Shown piece after piece: positions 8,158-16,456 of a DNA stretch of 24,698 bases; the first letter of the stretch is position 1, and every line of letters begins with the position of its first letter. The stretch comes from Bacillota bacterium. Its GTDB lineage: Bacteria > Bacillota > Limnochordia > Darwinibacteriales > Darwinibacteriaceae. The notes beneath the pieces are model-generated. The model searched no databases. It worked only from the letters and a program-made list of their open reading frames with translations, and had not been told where the DNA came from. The DNA is taken from assembly GCA_012799115.1 (NCBI GenBank), contig JAAZLY010000017.1:1-24698 (forward strand), in the 5' to 3' direction. A program made the position numbers and the translations under genes.

Positions 8158-8307
8158 GCAGGCTTTTCTCAGTATTTGGCCTCGCTCGAAGACCCAGAAC
8201 AGCGCTTGCGCGTTACCCAGGTGCTGGAGTGGATTGCCAAGACCCACATGGCTGTTAGGCTCCTAGACAGTAACATCGATACACCAAATCGTACCGGTAA
8301 GAAGTAA
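8158..8307 (+). pseudogene. Decayed DUF1801 / frataxin-like (YdhG/Fra) gene remnant
   Basis: The frame from 8158 to the TAA at 8305-8307 reads as 49 residues, of which the first 30 (AGFSQYLASLEDPEQRLRVT and then QVLEWIAKTH) look like the N-terminus of DUF1801 proteins such as the Bacillus iron chaperone Fra/YdhG. A perfect AAGGAGGAG ribosome binding site lies at 8141-8149, exactly where a start codon would be expected, but the frame reads ATA TAA there, with no ATG, GTG or TTG. After WIAKTH the similarity stops and an unrelated 19-residue tail follows. DUF1801 proteins are usually over 100 residues. I read this as a gene that lost its start and its middle. It directly follows the CDF gene. 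The family match is from memory, not a search. Confidence 0.5.
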
Positions 8308-8323
8308 TTCTGACCGGTATTTT
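8292..8323 (+). terminator. Intrinsic terminator of the suhB-methyltransferase-CDF unit
   Basis: TACCGGT (8292-8298) pairs with ACCGGTA (8313-8319), and an inner AGAA/TTCT stem closes a GTAA loop. The stem is followed by TTTT then GCTTT. It overlaps the stop of the decayed frame and ends the operon that began at suhB. Confidence 0.82.
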
Positions 8324-8577
8324 GCTTTGCACAGGGCGTTCTTCTCATAGAACCAGGCTTCTTTATGTTATTGTAAAATTGGTCGTTTCCCTGAAGAAGA
8401 GGGGGAAAAGCCCAAGAAAAAAACAGTAGAAACGCCCTCTGGGCGGGAGGTAATTGTCTAAATGGGGATATCACGTCTACGAAACTCGTATTTTTAGCAG
8501 AAGTGGGGAGGAGAAATCACTTACGCGTGGAATTTACAATAACAGATGAGCACGAAAATATCAAAAGGAGTGTTGAA
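8324..8577 (+). other. Leader region before the ABC binding-protein gene
   Basis: About 250 bases without a convincing gene. It holds a short GC hairpin (CGCCC 8433-8437 with GGGCG 8441-8445), a ribosome-binding-site-like GGGAGG followed by an 11-codon ATG frame at 8461, and a protein-like open stretch ending at TAA 8458-8460 (KIGRFPEEEGEKPKKKTVET) that has no start codon. No clear -35/-10 pair was found, although a promoter for the operon must lie here or upstream. No known riboswitch pattern was recognised. Confidence 0.35.
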
Positions 8578-10095
8578 ATGGTTAGGAAAAGCAGTCTGTT
8601 CGTTACTTTAGCTCTACTCGTTGTATTGGCGTTCAGCGCGGTCGCAGGGGCCGACAACAATACCCTTGTGATCGGTTCTGGAGCAGAAGCAGTAGGTTTG
8701 GATCCAAGACTAGAGACCGACGTTCCATCCTTTGAGCGTATCAACTTGATCAACCAAGCATTGGTACAGTTCGCAACGAACATGGAACTTGAGCCTGCAC
8801 TTGCAACCGAATGGAGTGTAAGCGACGATACCATGACTCTATGGTTCAAACTTCGCGAAGGTGTTAAGTGGCACGATGGAGTTCCATTTACCGCTGAAGA
8901 CGTGAAGTATACCTATGAGTGGGTGTTGAACCCCGAGAACGGGGCACTTAATATGGGCCTCTATGCCGATATCGATGAGATCGAAATCGTCAACGACCAC
9001 GAGATTATCTTCCGTCTCAAGCAGCCCAACGCGTTTCTTATGAACAACATTGCTCGTATGCCAATTACGCCGAAACATGATGGTGATCGCGTAGATTTCC
9101 GTCAAAGCCCAATTGGTACAGGTCCTTACAAGTTCGTCTCTTGGACCCGTGATGATCGTCTGGTTTTGGTAGAGAATGAAGAATACTGGGGTGGAAGACC
9201 CAACATTCCGAACGTGATCTTCCGGGCAATTCCAGAAAACTCTACCCGCCTCTTAGCTTTTGAAGCCGGCGAAATTGACATTTATCAAGGTGGCATGGTT
9301 GCACAAGAAATCGGCCGTCTTGAAGCTGATCCGAAGTATGTTGTACAAAGAACACCTGGTACAGGCTACACCTACCTAGGTTTCAATACCAAAGTTGGTC
9401 CCTTGGCTGATGTGCGTGTACGTCAAGCAGTGAGCTACCTAATCCACCGTGAAGGTATCGTGCGGAACGTACTCAATGGCATTGGAACACCTGGTATCGG
9501 ACCTGTATCCATGTCCCTACCTTGGTTTAACAACGACGTCGTTCGCTATGACTACAACCCAGAGAAGGCTAAGGAATTGTTGAGAGAAGCTGGCTATGAA
9601 CCTGGTCAGATCAATCTCAGACTCTTCACAAATGAGAACCCTGATCGCATGCGTATCGCTGAAATCCTGCAATATGAGTGCATGCAAGCTGGTATCAATG
9701 TTGAAGTCATTATCGAAGAGTGGGGTGCATACCTCGCCAGAGTACAAGAAACCGATGACTTTGACATCTTCATCCTTGGCTGGTCTGGTCAGCTCGATCC
9801 TGATCGTGCTATGATTCGTCAGTTCCACACCAATGGATCGAACAACTACGGTAAGTATTCGAATGAGCGTGTAGACTATCTACTCGACCTTGGCCGCACC
9901 GTTCCTCAAGAGTCGCAAGAGTCGATTGACATCTACCGCGAGGCCCAAGAGATCGTAGTACGTGAGGTACCTTATGGCTTCATTAACTACACCGAGGAAG
10001 TCGGACTCCACCATCCATACATTGGTAACTGGGAAGTTCACCCATACGGTGCAGCAGCCTGGCAAGATGCCCACCTCATGACGAAAAATAAGTAG
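8578..10095 (+). CDS. ABC transporter substrate-binding protein, family 5 (peptide/nickel type)
   Basis: A 505-residue extracytoplasmic binding protein of the SBP_bac_5 family (OppA/DppA/NikA relatives), expected to capture oligopeptides or a similar ligand and pass it to the two permeases downstream. Family marks are LVIGSGAEAVGLDPRLETD near the mature N-terminus, LREGVKWHDGVPFTAEDVKY (about 102-121) and RQSPIGTGPYKFVSW (about 177-191). The ATG at 8578 follows AAAAGGAG; a longer frame from 8503 lacks such a site. The signal peptide (about 1-24, AVAGA) has no lipobox cysteine, unlike the lipoproteins normal for monoderm Gram-positives, so the protein would be free in a periplasm or released. 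A stable hairpin follows the stop. Confidence 0.92.
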   Translation: MVRKSSLFVTLALLVVLAFSAVAGADNNTLVIGSGAEAVGLDPRLETDVPSFERINLINQALVQFATNMELEPALATEWSVSDDTMTLWFKLREGVKWHDGVPFTAEDVKYTYEWVLNPENGALNMGLYADIDEIEIVNDHEIIFRLKQPNAFLMNNIARMPITPKHDGDRVDFRQSPIGTGPYKFVSWTRDDRLVLVENEEYWGGRPNIPNVIFRAIPENSTRLLAFEAGEIDIYQGGMVAQEIGRLEADPKYVVQRTPGTGYTYLGFNTKVGPLADVRVRQAVSYLIHREGIVRNVLNGIGTPGIGPVSMSLPWFNNDVVRYDYNPEKAKELLREAGYEPGQINLRLFTNENPDRMRIAEILQYECMQAGINVEVIIEEWGAYLARVQETDDFDIFILGWSGQLDPDRAMIRQFHTNGSNNYGKYSNERVDYLLDLGRTVPQESQESIDIYREAQEIVVREVPYGFINYTEEVGLHHPYIGNWEVHPYGAAAWQDAHLMTKNK

Positions 10096-10134
10096 TAGCC
10101 GTATTGGAGCAAAAGAGTAGGATGTAATTTCCGT

Positions 10135-10168
10135 AGGATGCCAGGTGTATTCATACGCCTGGTATCCT
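10135..10168 (+). other. Stable intergenic hairpin between binding protein and permease genes
   Basis: AGGATGCCAGGTGTA (10135-10149) pairs with TACGCCTGGTATCCT (10154-10168) over 15 bp, including two G-U pairs, around a TTCA loop. No T-run follows (next bases CGGTTTAATAAAGG). Such hairpins after binding-protein genes commonly protect the upstream mRNA or partly reduce read-through, raising binding protein over membrane subunits. That role is inferred from position and structure. Confidence 0.75.
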
Positions 10169-10196
10169 CGGTTTAATAAAGGAGTGGGTAATCTAG

Positions 10197-11180
10197 ATGT
10201 TTCGCTACATTGTCCGACGCCTCATCCAAATGATACCCCTGCTGATAGGTGTCTCAATCATAGTTTTTCTTCTAGGCCACCTAGCTCCTGGTGACCCTGT
10301 TCGTATGCTGTTGGGAGAAGAAGCAACGCAGGAGGATGTGGAGCGTCTTCATGCCGTCTATGGTTTTGACCAACCACTTCCCGTACAGTATTTTCGTTGG
10401 TTTAGCAGGGCAATTCGGGGAGATCTAGGAGTGTCAATTAGGCAGACGATACCTGTCAGTACGTTAATCTTTGAGAGATTGGGTGCCACGGTGGAATTGG
10501 CAGTGGTTTCTGTCTTCATAGCTGTCTTATTAGGGATTCCCTTGGGCCTTTTTGCCTCTACCCGACGAGGTAGCATATGGGATTATCTTACGATGATTGT
10601 CTCTTTATTAGGGGTGTCTATGCCCGGTTTTTGGTTAGGCCTTGTTCTTTTATCATATGTAGCTTTGCACGTGAATTGGTTGCCTATGTTTGGTAGGGAT
10701 GTCTCTATCATGACGGGACTAGTAACCTTGTTCACGAAGTTTCGGGCCGATGATCTGATTAATGCTTTTCGATTCTTGTTGCTTCCAGCTTTGGCCTTAG
10801 GCACAAGTATGATGGCCATTATTGCTAGACTGACTCGCTCAAGCATGCTGGAAGTATTAAGTAAGGACTATATTCGTACGGCGCAGGCCAAAGGTTTGAA
10901 GAAGGGTGTTGTAGTGGTTAAACATGCCCTGCGTAACGCGTTGATGCCAGTGATCACCATGGTGGGGATCCAATTCGGTGCGATGCTGGGAGGAGCGGTA
11001 GTAACCGAGACGGTCTTTGCGTGGCCAGGTGTAGGCAGACTCGTAATTAATGCCATTACCCAGCGTGACTTTCCCCTTGTTCAAGGTGGGGTCTTAATGA
11101 TGGCACTCATCTTCACCGTAGTCAACCTTTTGGTGGATGTGTGTTACGCGCTGGTGAATCCTAGGATTCGATACGAGTGA
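10197..11180 (+). CDS. ABC transporter permease, DppB/OppB type
   Basis: A 327-residue membrane subunit with six helices. The N-terminal segment MFRYIVRRLIQMIPLLIGVS and LGHLAPGDPVRMLLG are typical of the DppB/OppB subfamily (BPD_transp_1 with an extra N-terminal domain). The cytoplasmic EAA loop that contacts the ATPase is visible at about 232-260 (YIRTAQAKGLKKGVVVVKHA), followed by ETVFAWPGVGRL. It is preceded by AAAGGAG. The dppC-type gene follows 13 bases after its stop, so the pair is co-translated. No ATP-binding subunit is encoded with it. Confidence 0.93.
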   Translation: MFRYIVRRLIQMIPLLIGVSIIVFLLGHLAPGDPVRMLLGEEATQEDVERLHAVYGFDQPLPVQYFRWFSRAIRGDLGVSIRQTIPVSTLIFERLGATVELAVVSVFIAVLLGIPLGLFASTRRGSIWDYLTMIVSLLGVSMPGFWLGLVLLSYVALHVNWLPMFGRDVSIMTGLVTLFTKFRADDLINAFRFLLLPALALGTSMMAIIARLTRSSMLEVLSKDYIRTAQAKGLKKGVVVVKHALRNALMPVITMVGIQFGAMLGGAVVTETVFAWPGVGRLVINAITQRDFPLVQGGVLMMALIFTVVNLLVDVCYALVNPRIRYE

Positions 11181-11193
11181 GGAGGCCTAGACG

Positions 11194-12027
11194 ATGAAGT
11201 ATTTATTGCGAAGCAAAAGTGCGATGACTGGTGTTATATTGATTGGTATCCTAGTCTTGGTGGCCATCTTTGCTGATATGATAGCTCCACATGATCCCTA
11301 TAGGATGGATATTTGGAACAGTTATCGAGCTCCAGAAGGTCTAGGGGGCACTTTTGTCCTTGGAACGGATGACATGGGTCGAGATGTTCTCAGCCGGATT
11401 CTCGTTGGTTCTCGAGTATCGCTGCTTATCGCTGTTACCGCGACTGGAGTGTCTTTGCTCTTTGGCGTTGTATTAGGAGCTGTAGCAGGTTATGTCGGCG
11501 GAGTGGTTGACACGATCATCATGCGGATCATGGACTTGATTCTTGCATTTCCCTCTATTCTACTGGCGATAGCAATTGTCGCCACCATGGGACCAGGCGT
11601 AATTAATGCCATGTTTGCCGTGGCTATTGTTCGGATTCCCGCTATGACCAGGGTAACACGTAGTATGGTCTTGGGACTTAAGGAAGAAGAGTTTGTGATG
11701 GCTGGCACGGCTTTGGGACTAACCAATCGTCGAATCCTGTTCCGCCATATTCTGATCAACAGTTTTGCACCGATTTTGGTTGTCGCTTCTCTGAACATGG
11801 GAACGGCGATTACCACAGAGGCGACGCTGAGCTTCCTTGGTTTAGGAGCACAGCCGCCTGTCATTAGCTGGGGACGCATGTTGGCACTGGGTAGAGAAGC
11901 GATTCGTACCGCGCCACACCTTACGCTTTATCCAGGACTGGCTATTGTCTTCACCGTTCTTGGTTTCAATCTCCTAGGAGATGGACTACGGGATATTGGT
12001 GATCCAGCGCTACGTGGACAAAAGTAA
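11194..12027 (+). CDS. ABC transporter permease, DppC/OppC type
   Basis: A 277-residue partner permease. The N-terminus has the OppC_N-like helix, then LGTDDMGRDVLSRIL (about 56-70), a near-invariant sequence of the DppC/OppC group. The EAA loop is at about 169-190 (AGTALGLTNRRILFRHILIN), followed by ATLSFLGLGAQPPVISWG. Ribosome binding site GAGGAGG. The operon then ends at a clear hairpin, so the ATPases (DppD/DppF type) must be encoded elsewhere or shared with another transporter. The ligand cannot be read from the permeases. Confidence 0.93.
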   Translation: MKYLLRSKSAMTGVILIGILVLVAIFADMIAPHDPYRMDIWNSYRAPEGLGGTFVLGTDDMGRDVLSRILVGSRVSLLIAVTATGVSLLFGVVLGAVAGYVGGVVDTIIMRIMDLILAFPSILLAIAIVATMGPGVINAMFAVAIVRIPAMTRVTRSMVLGLKEEEFVMAGTALGLTNRRILFRHILINSFAPILVVASLNMGTAITTEATLSFLGLGAQPPVISWGRMLALGREAIRTAPHLTLYPGLAIVFTVLGFNLLGDGLRDIGDPALRGQK

Positions 12028-12049
12028 AAGAGAGTCCAGGAAACATTTT

Positions 12050-12074
12050 AAGAAGCCCTCTAGGAGGGCTTCTT
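12050..12074 (+). terminator. Terminator of the ABC transporter operon
   Basis: Perfect 11-bp stem AAGAAGCCCTC / GAGGGCTTCTT with a TAG loop, 22 bases after the last permease stop. The 3' arm ends in CTTCTT and is followed by ATGCTATT, so the T-tract is modest. Confidence 0.8.
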
Positions 12075-12089
12075 ATGCTATTCATTTAC

Positions 12090-12118
12090 TTGGCTCTAGC
12101 TTGCTGATACGATAGTAT
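12090..12118 (+). promoter_or_regulatory. Possible promoter for the TetM-like/NYN gene
   Basis: TTGGCT (12090-12095), 17-base spacer, TAGTAT (12113-12118), about 38 bases before the start codon at 12156 and just after the upstream terminator. Both boxes match the sigma-A consensus at four of six positions. Confidence 0.4.
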
Positions 12119-12155
12119 AGAATGCGGAAGTAAACGGAATGAAGGATGACAAAGA

Positions 12156-14771
12156 ATGAAAAAGCTGGTCATTGGTATACTGGCCCATGTTGATGCAGGA
12201 AAAACCACCTTGTCAGAGAGCATGCTTTTCTTAAGTGGCAAGACCCAGCGACTTGGCAGAGTGGATAACAAGGATGCCTTTCTTGACACCCATGCTCTGG
12301 AACGGGATAGAGGTATCACCATCTTCTCTAAACAAGCTCTCTTTGAGGTGGATGACACTTCGTTCACCCTTCTGGATACCCCTGGTCACGTCGATTTCTC
12401 AGCTGAAATGGAGCGGACACTCCGGGTACTCGACTACGCCATCTTGGTGATTAGCGGTGCAGATGGAGTACAAGGTCATACTGCTACACTGTGGCACCTC
12501 CTTAGGATGTACCAGATCCCCGTCTTCTTGTTTGTGAATAAGATGGATCAGCCTGGGACCGACAAAGACGAGCTGTTGAATGAGTTAAGACTTCAGCTAG
12601 ACGATGGAATCGTCGAATTTGGCTGTGAGACAGAGGATTTTCTGGAAGAACTCTCCATGTGCGATGAATCGTTAATGGACGCTTATTTGGCGCAGGGCAC
12701 GATTGATGATAGGCAGATTGCGCAGGCAGTCTTGAAGCGCAATGTGTTCCCCTGTTTCTTCGGTTCAGCCATTAAGCTTGAGGGCGTCGAGCCATTGATG
12801 CATGCTCTGGCAGGTTTGACAGAGATGCCGGTGTATGGGGGAGATTTCGGAGCAAGAATCTTCAAGATTTCCAGAGATGAGCAAGGAAATCGCCTGGTTC
12901 ACCTAAAAGTCACCGGTGGTAGTCTCCGGGTTAGGGACTTGGTGACGAATGGAGATTGGGAAGAAAAAGTAAACCAGATAAGAATCTATTCAGGGGAGAA
13001 ATACGATGCGGTGGATGAGGTCAAGCCAGGGTGGGTCTGCGCAGTCACAGGTCTGAGCAAGGCGAGGGCCGGTGAAGGGCTGGGCTTCGAGCGTGCTTCT
13101 CGGCCGCCGATCCTAGAACCAGTCCTTTCTTACAGGATCTCGCTACCAGTAGGTATCGATCCTCGGGTGATCTTGCCGCAGCTTCGGCAACTTGAAGAGG
13201 AAGAACCGGAACTGAGGATCATTTGGAATGAGGAGCTTCAAGAGATCCAGGCCCAGATGATGGGTGATGTGCAAGTGGAGATTCTAAAGAGCTTGATTCT
13301 AGAGAGATTTGACGCTGACGTTTCCTTTGATGAGGGGCGGATTCTCTATAAAGAGACGATTGCCAATCGTGTGGAGGGGGTTGGTCACTTTGAACCTCTC
13401 AGGCATTATGCAGAGGTACACCTACTTCTGGATCCCCTCGAGCGAGGTAGCGGTTTGCAGTTTGCACTGGATTGCAGTGAAGATGTCTTGGCCGGAAGCT
13501 GGCAACGCTTGATCATGTCTCACCTGAAGGAAAAGGCCCACAAGGGAGTATTGACCGGTTCGGACATCACGGACATCTTAGTCACAGTTGTCTCTGGTCG
13601 GGCCCATAATACCCATACCCAGGGCGGCGACTTTAGAGAGGCCACCCATCGAGCGGTACGCCAAGGGCTGAAAGAAGCGGAATCCATTCTTCTGGAGCCA
13701 TGGTATCATTTTACCCTTGAGGTACCCGAAAAAGCGGTGGGAAGGGCCATCACCGACATTGAAAGAATGTATGGAAGCTGGGAAATTGCCGAGACAAAGG
13801 GCGATACGACGGTCTTGATCGGAAGTGCCCCTGTCGTGACCATGCGAAACTACCATAAGGAAGTAGCGAGCTTTACGAAGGGCTTGGGAAGACTCTCCCT
13901 TCGCTTTGATGGATATCAGCGGTGCCATAACGAAGAAGAGGTCATTACTGCTATCGGCTATGATTCTGAGCGGGATGTAGAGAACCCTACAGGTTCGGTC
14001 TTTTGTACTCGGGGGACTGGATTTCTTGTTCCCTGGCATGAGGTTAAGGAATATATGCATGTTGAGGGATATCTTAAAGAGGAGAAGTCAGAGGATGACT
14101 TGATCAGTTGGGTTCCTGGAATTAGAGAGGAACAGGACTTCGCTGAGGACGATTACCGCTTTCTAAACACAACGGCCAACCAAGGGAAGAGACTAGGCTG
14201 GAATAGGCGAAAACCCACGTTGGATCAGGAGTACAAAGCGCCAAGGTCCGCAGCTCCCGTGGAGTACAGAGAGACCTATCTCTTGGTTGATGGTTATAAT
14301 GTCATTCATGCTTGGCCCGAGCTCAAGGAGTTGGCAGAAAGCGATCTAGATACAGCTAGAGTAAGACTTCTAGATGCGCTGAGTAGTTATCAAGGAATCA
14401 AGAATTGCCAGATTATCGTTGTGTTTGATGCATATGCCGTCGCGGGCCGGCGGGAAGAGAAAGAACGCTATCATAACATCTATGTCGTCTTTACCAAAGA
14501 GGCACAAACAGCGGATGAATACATTGAAAAGTTCGCTTACGACCACAAGCAGAAGTACGACATTGTCGTCGCGACTTCCGACGCTCTGCAACAGGTGATT
14601 ATTCGGGGGGCCGGTAGTCTCCTGCTATCAGCCCGTGAACTAAAGGAAGAAATCGAAATTGCCCATGAAAGGGCTAGGCAATCGTATGAAGGTAGGCAGC
14701 CAGTCCGCAGGACCAATTTAGAAGAAGTGATTTCCCCAGACATAAAGAAGCAGATGGATGATCTGTCCTAA
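12156..14771 (+). CDS. TetM/EF-G-like ribosomal GTPase fused to a YacP/Rae1-type NYN nuclease domain
   Basis: An 871-residue fusion. Residues 1 to about 650 form a translational GTPase of the ribosomal-protection/EF-G type: AHVDAGKTT (10-18), RGIT (52-55), DTPGH (74-78), NKMD (128-131), then EF-G-like domains. The domain IV loop that in TetM carries the tyrosine-serine-proline tip here reads RAHNTHTQGGD (482-492), so tetracycline resistance should not be assumed. Residues from about 706 to 860 are an NYN/PIN-like ribonuclease domain: LLVDGYNVIHAW starts at 709, followed by VVFDAY, TADEYIEK and VATSD, with the acidic residues expected of YacP. Bacillus YacP (Rae1) cuts mRNA in the ribosomal A site, so a factor that docks on ribosomes and carries this nuclease is mechanistically coherent; the joint function is inference. 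Terminal overlap with the CapA gene. Confidence 0.88.
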   Translation: MKKLVIGILAHVDAGKTTLSESMLFLSGKTQRLGRVDNKDAFLDTHALERDRGITIFSKQALFEVDDTSFTLLDTPGHVDFSAEMERTLRVLDYAILVISGADGVQGHTATLWHLLRMYQIPVFLFVNKMDQPGTDKDELLNELRLQLDDGIVEFGCETEDFLEELSMCDESLMDAYLAQGTIDDRQIAQAVLKRNVFPCFFGSAIKLEGVEPLMHALAGLTEMPVYGGDFGARIFKISRDEQGNRLVHLKVTGGSLRVRDLVTNGDWEEKVNQIRIYSGEKYDAVDEVKPGWVCAVTGLSKARAGEGLGFERASRPPILEPVLSYRISLPVGIDPRVILPQLRQLEEEEPELRIIWNEELQEIQAQMMGDVQVEILKSLILERFDADVSFDEGRILYKETIANRVEGVGHFEPLRHYAEVHLLLDPLERGSGLQFALDCSEDVLAGSWQRLIMSHLKEKAHKGVLTGSDITDILVTVVSGRAHNTHTQGGDFREATHRAVRQGLKEAESILLEPWYHFTLEVPEKAVGRAITDIERMYGSWEIAETKGDTTVLIGSAPVVTMRNYHKEVASFTKGLGRLSLRFDGYQRCHNEEEVITAIGYDSERDVENPTGSVFCTRGTGFLVPWHEVKEYMHVEGYLKEEKSEDDLISWVPGIREEQDFAEDDYRFLNTTANQGKRLGWNRRKPTLDQEYKAPRSAAPVEYRETYLLVDGYNVIHAWPELKELAESDLDTARVRLLDALSSYQGIKNCQIIVVFDAYAVAGRREEKERYHNIYVVFTKEAQTADEYIEKFAYDHKQKYDIVVATSDALQQVIIRGAGSLLLSARELKEEIEIAHERARQSYEGRQPVRRTNLEEVISPDIKKQMDDLS

Positions 14772-16363
14772 TTCGTATCACGGGAGAGGTTTCGAATCTG
14801 CCGATAAAGTGAGTCTCTATGGGACCCTTCTAGAATTCTGGGTTGGACTCCGAAGATATATGCAGGTACAATGTTCATATCCAGGGGACCAGATGGTGAC
14901 AGGGTGAACTCTAGAATCATCGTCTCCCAGGTTTTTGGGATGTTAAGATCGAAAACGAAATTTCCCAGGCTATAGGCGATAACCCCTCTTTTGTAGAACT
15001 CGATGCCTTGCAGGACGTGGGGATGATGGCCTAGGACGATGTCTGCACCGGAGTCGATCATGGCTCTGGCTAGCCTTTCTTGTTCCTCATTTGCCTTGGA
15101 GTCATACTCCTTACCCCAATGAATACTGACGATGACGCAGTCGACGCTTTCTTGGAGCCTCTTAATGTCCTGGCTAATGATGCTAAGTTCTGCTGGGACT
15201 ACACCTGGCTCATCGTCCGTAGCTCGCCAGCTTATTGGTTCTCGTGCGTGAACAAACCACATCTCCGTATAGGCCAGGAACCCGATTTTGACTCCGTTCA
15301 CCTCTTTGATGAGGGGAACCCGGGCCCCATCAAGGTTCTCCCCTGCTCCAACCCAGGCAATCTGGTGTTTATCAAGGAGCCGCATCGTCTCAAACATTCC
15401 CGCATGATGATAGTCCAGTGTGTGGTTATTCGCTAGCGAGACCACATCAAGACCCGCATAAACGAGGCCTGCCATGGCCTCGGGGGGAGCCTGGAACATA
15501 TTAATAAAGTGTCCTTTGTCGCCTATGGGTGACTCTAGGTTAGCAAAGGTAAGGTCAATCTGGTTAAGATGGGGTGCAACTTCGGCAAAGATATATTCCC
15601 AACCTCTCTGAAGGCCGACCTTTCTTACATCCCGATCCAACATGATATCTCCAACCGCTGCAAATGTTACAGACTGTTCCTGTAGGCTTTGATAGATACT
15701 TTGTAGGTCTTGGTATCCAGTGTACTTGTCCTTTAGTCTTTGGATTAGGTTCTTATTTCCCCGACTTAAGTAAAGCGATCGAGTGAGGGAAGGAGCTCCC
15801 TTGAGGGGCAAAACCCGGACAGCAGGTATCCGGTCTTGCAGAGGGATGATGCCGATGCTCGCCCTTCCTCGTCTCACCTGGTTAATGACTTCTTCTGACG
15901 ATGCGTAGTTTACGGGCAAACCAGACCATGGGAAACCGGGAATAGCTAGGGTAGTGGAAACGAAGACTGTACTAGGCTCCTCGAGGAGGGACGTTAGCCT
16001 TGTGGCCTCCAGCTCCTGCGCCGAATCGAAGAAGGGGACTATGATGACTGGTTCCAATGTTCCAATGAACAAGCTTGTGAGATTGGGAGTTGGCTGGTCG
16101 AGCTCGACAATATAGTCAAGGGTTCCCTGTGCTACTTCGTGCAGCAGTTGTGGCGCTGTAAGAAGGCGGATACTTCCTATTTCCTCTGGTGAAAAGAGCT
16201 TGGTTACAAGATCGCCAGACAGTCCATCCAAGCCAATTGTAGGTGCTGGATAAGGCTCCTTTAGCCATGAGATTAAAAATAGGCCGCCTGCTAACAACAG
16301 CAGCACAAGAACGATCACGAAGATGCGAGAGAAGTCTGCTTTTCCTAAGACGATTACAATCAT
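14768..16363 (-). CDS. CapA-family protein with an N-terminal binding-protein-like domain
   Basis: A 531-residue membrane-anchored protein: one helix at about 13-32, then an extracytoplasmic region. Residues about 45-225 resemble a type II periplasmic-binding fold (EPVIIVPFFD at 104-113, IGIIPLQDRIPAVRVLPLKG at 170-189). Residues 232-531 are the CapA/PgsA calcineurin-like fold: GDIMLDRD (238-245), NLESP (275-279), ANNHTLDY (311-318), HWGKEYD (415-421), GHHPHVLQG (445-453), SLGNFVFD (465-472). CapA proteins are tied to poly-gamma-glutamate or capsule handling, but no pgsB/pgsC genes are near. The start follows GGGGAGGAGAG. Its stop overlaps that of the convergent GTPase gene and no terminator separates them. 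Confidence 0.85.
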   Translation of the reverse strand: MIVIVLGKADFSRIFVIVLVLLLLAGGLFLISWLKEPYPAPTIGLDGLSGDLVTKLFSPEEIGSIRLLTAPQLLHEVAQGTLDYIVELDQPTPNLTSLFIGTLEPVIIVPFFDSAQELEATRLTSLLEEPSTVFVSTTLAIPGFPWSGLPVNYASSEEVINQVRRGRASIGIIPLQDRIPAVRVLPLKGAPSLTRSLYLSRGNKNLIQRLKDKYTGYQDLQSIYQSLQEQSVTFAAVGDIMLDRDVRKVGLQRGWEYIFAEVAPHLNQIDLTFANLESPIGDKGHFINMFQAPPEAMAGLVYAGLDVVSLANNHTLDYHHAGMFETMRLLDKHQIAWVGAGENLDGARVPLIKEVNGVKIGFLAYTEMWFVHAREPISWRATDDEPGVVPAELSIISQDIKRLQESVDCVIVSIHWGKEYDSKANEEQERLARAMIDSGADIVLGHHPHVLQGIEFYKRGVIAYSLGNFVFDLNIPKTWETMILEFTLSPSGPLDMNIVPAYIFGVQPRILEGSHRDSLYRQIRNLSRDTN

Positions 16364-16456
16364 GGTGCTCTCCTCCCCGTAATAGATATGAGGGGCACAC
16401 CAGGGAAATACCCAAAGAGAATTCTAGGAAAAGCTGTATAGAACAGGAGGGAATTC

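Noticed and set aside
8332..8440. Imperfect inverted repeat AGGGCGTT / AACGCCCT about 100 bases apart, as a miniature mobile element
   Set aside because: Only eight bases match, there is no target-site duplication and no second copy in the window.
12156..14771. Annotation as a tetracycline resistance determinant
   Set aside because: Overall similarity to TetM is clear, but the domain IV tip differs and there is a nuclease fusion and no mobile context.
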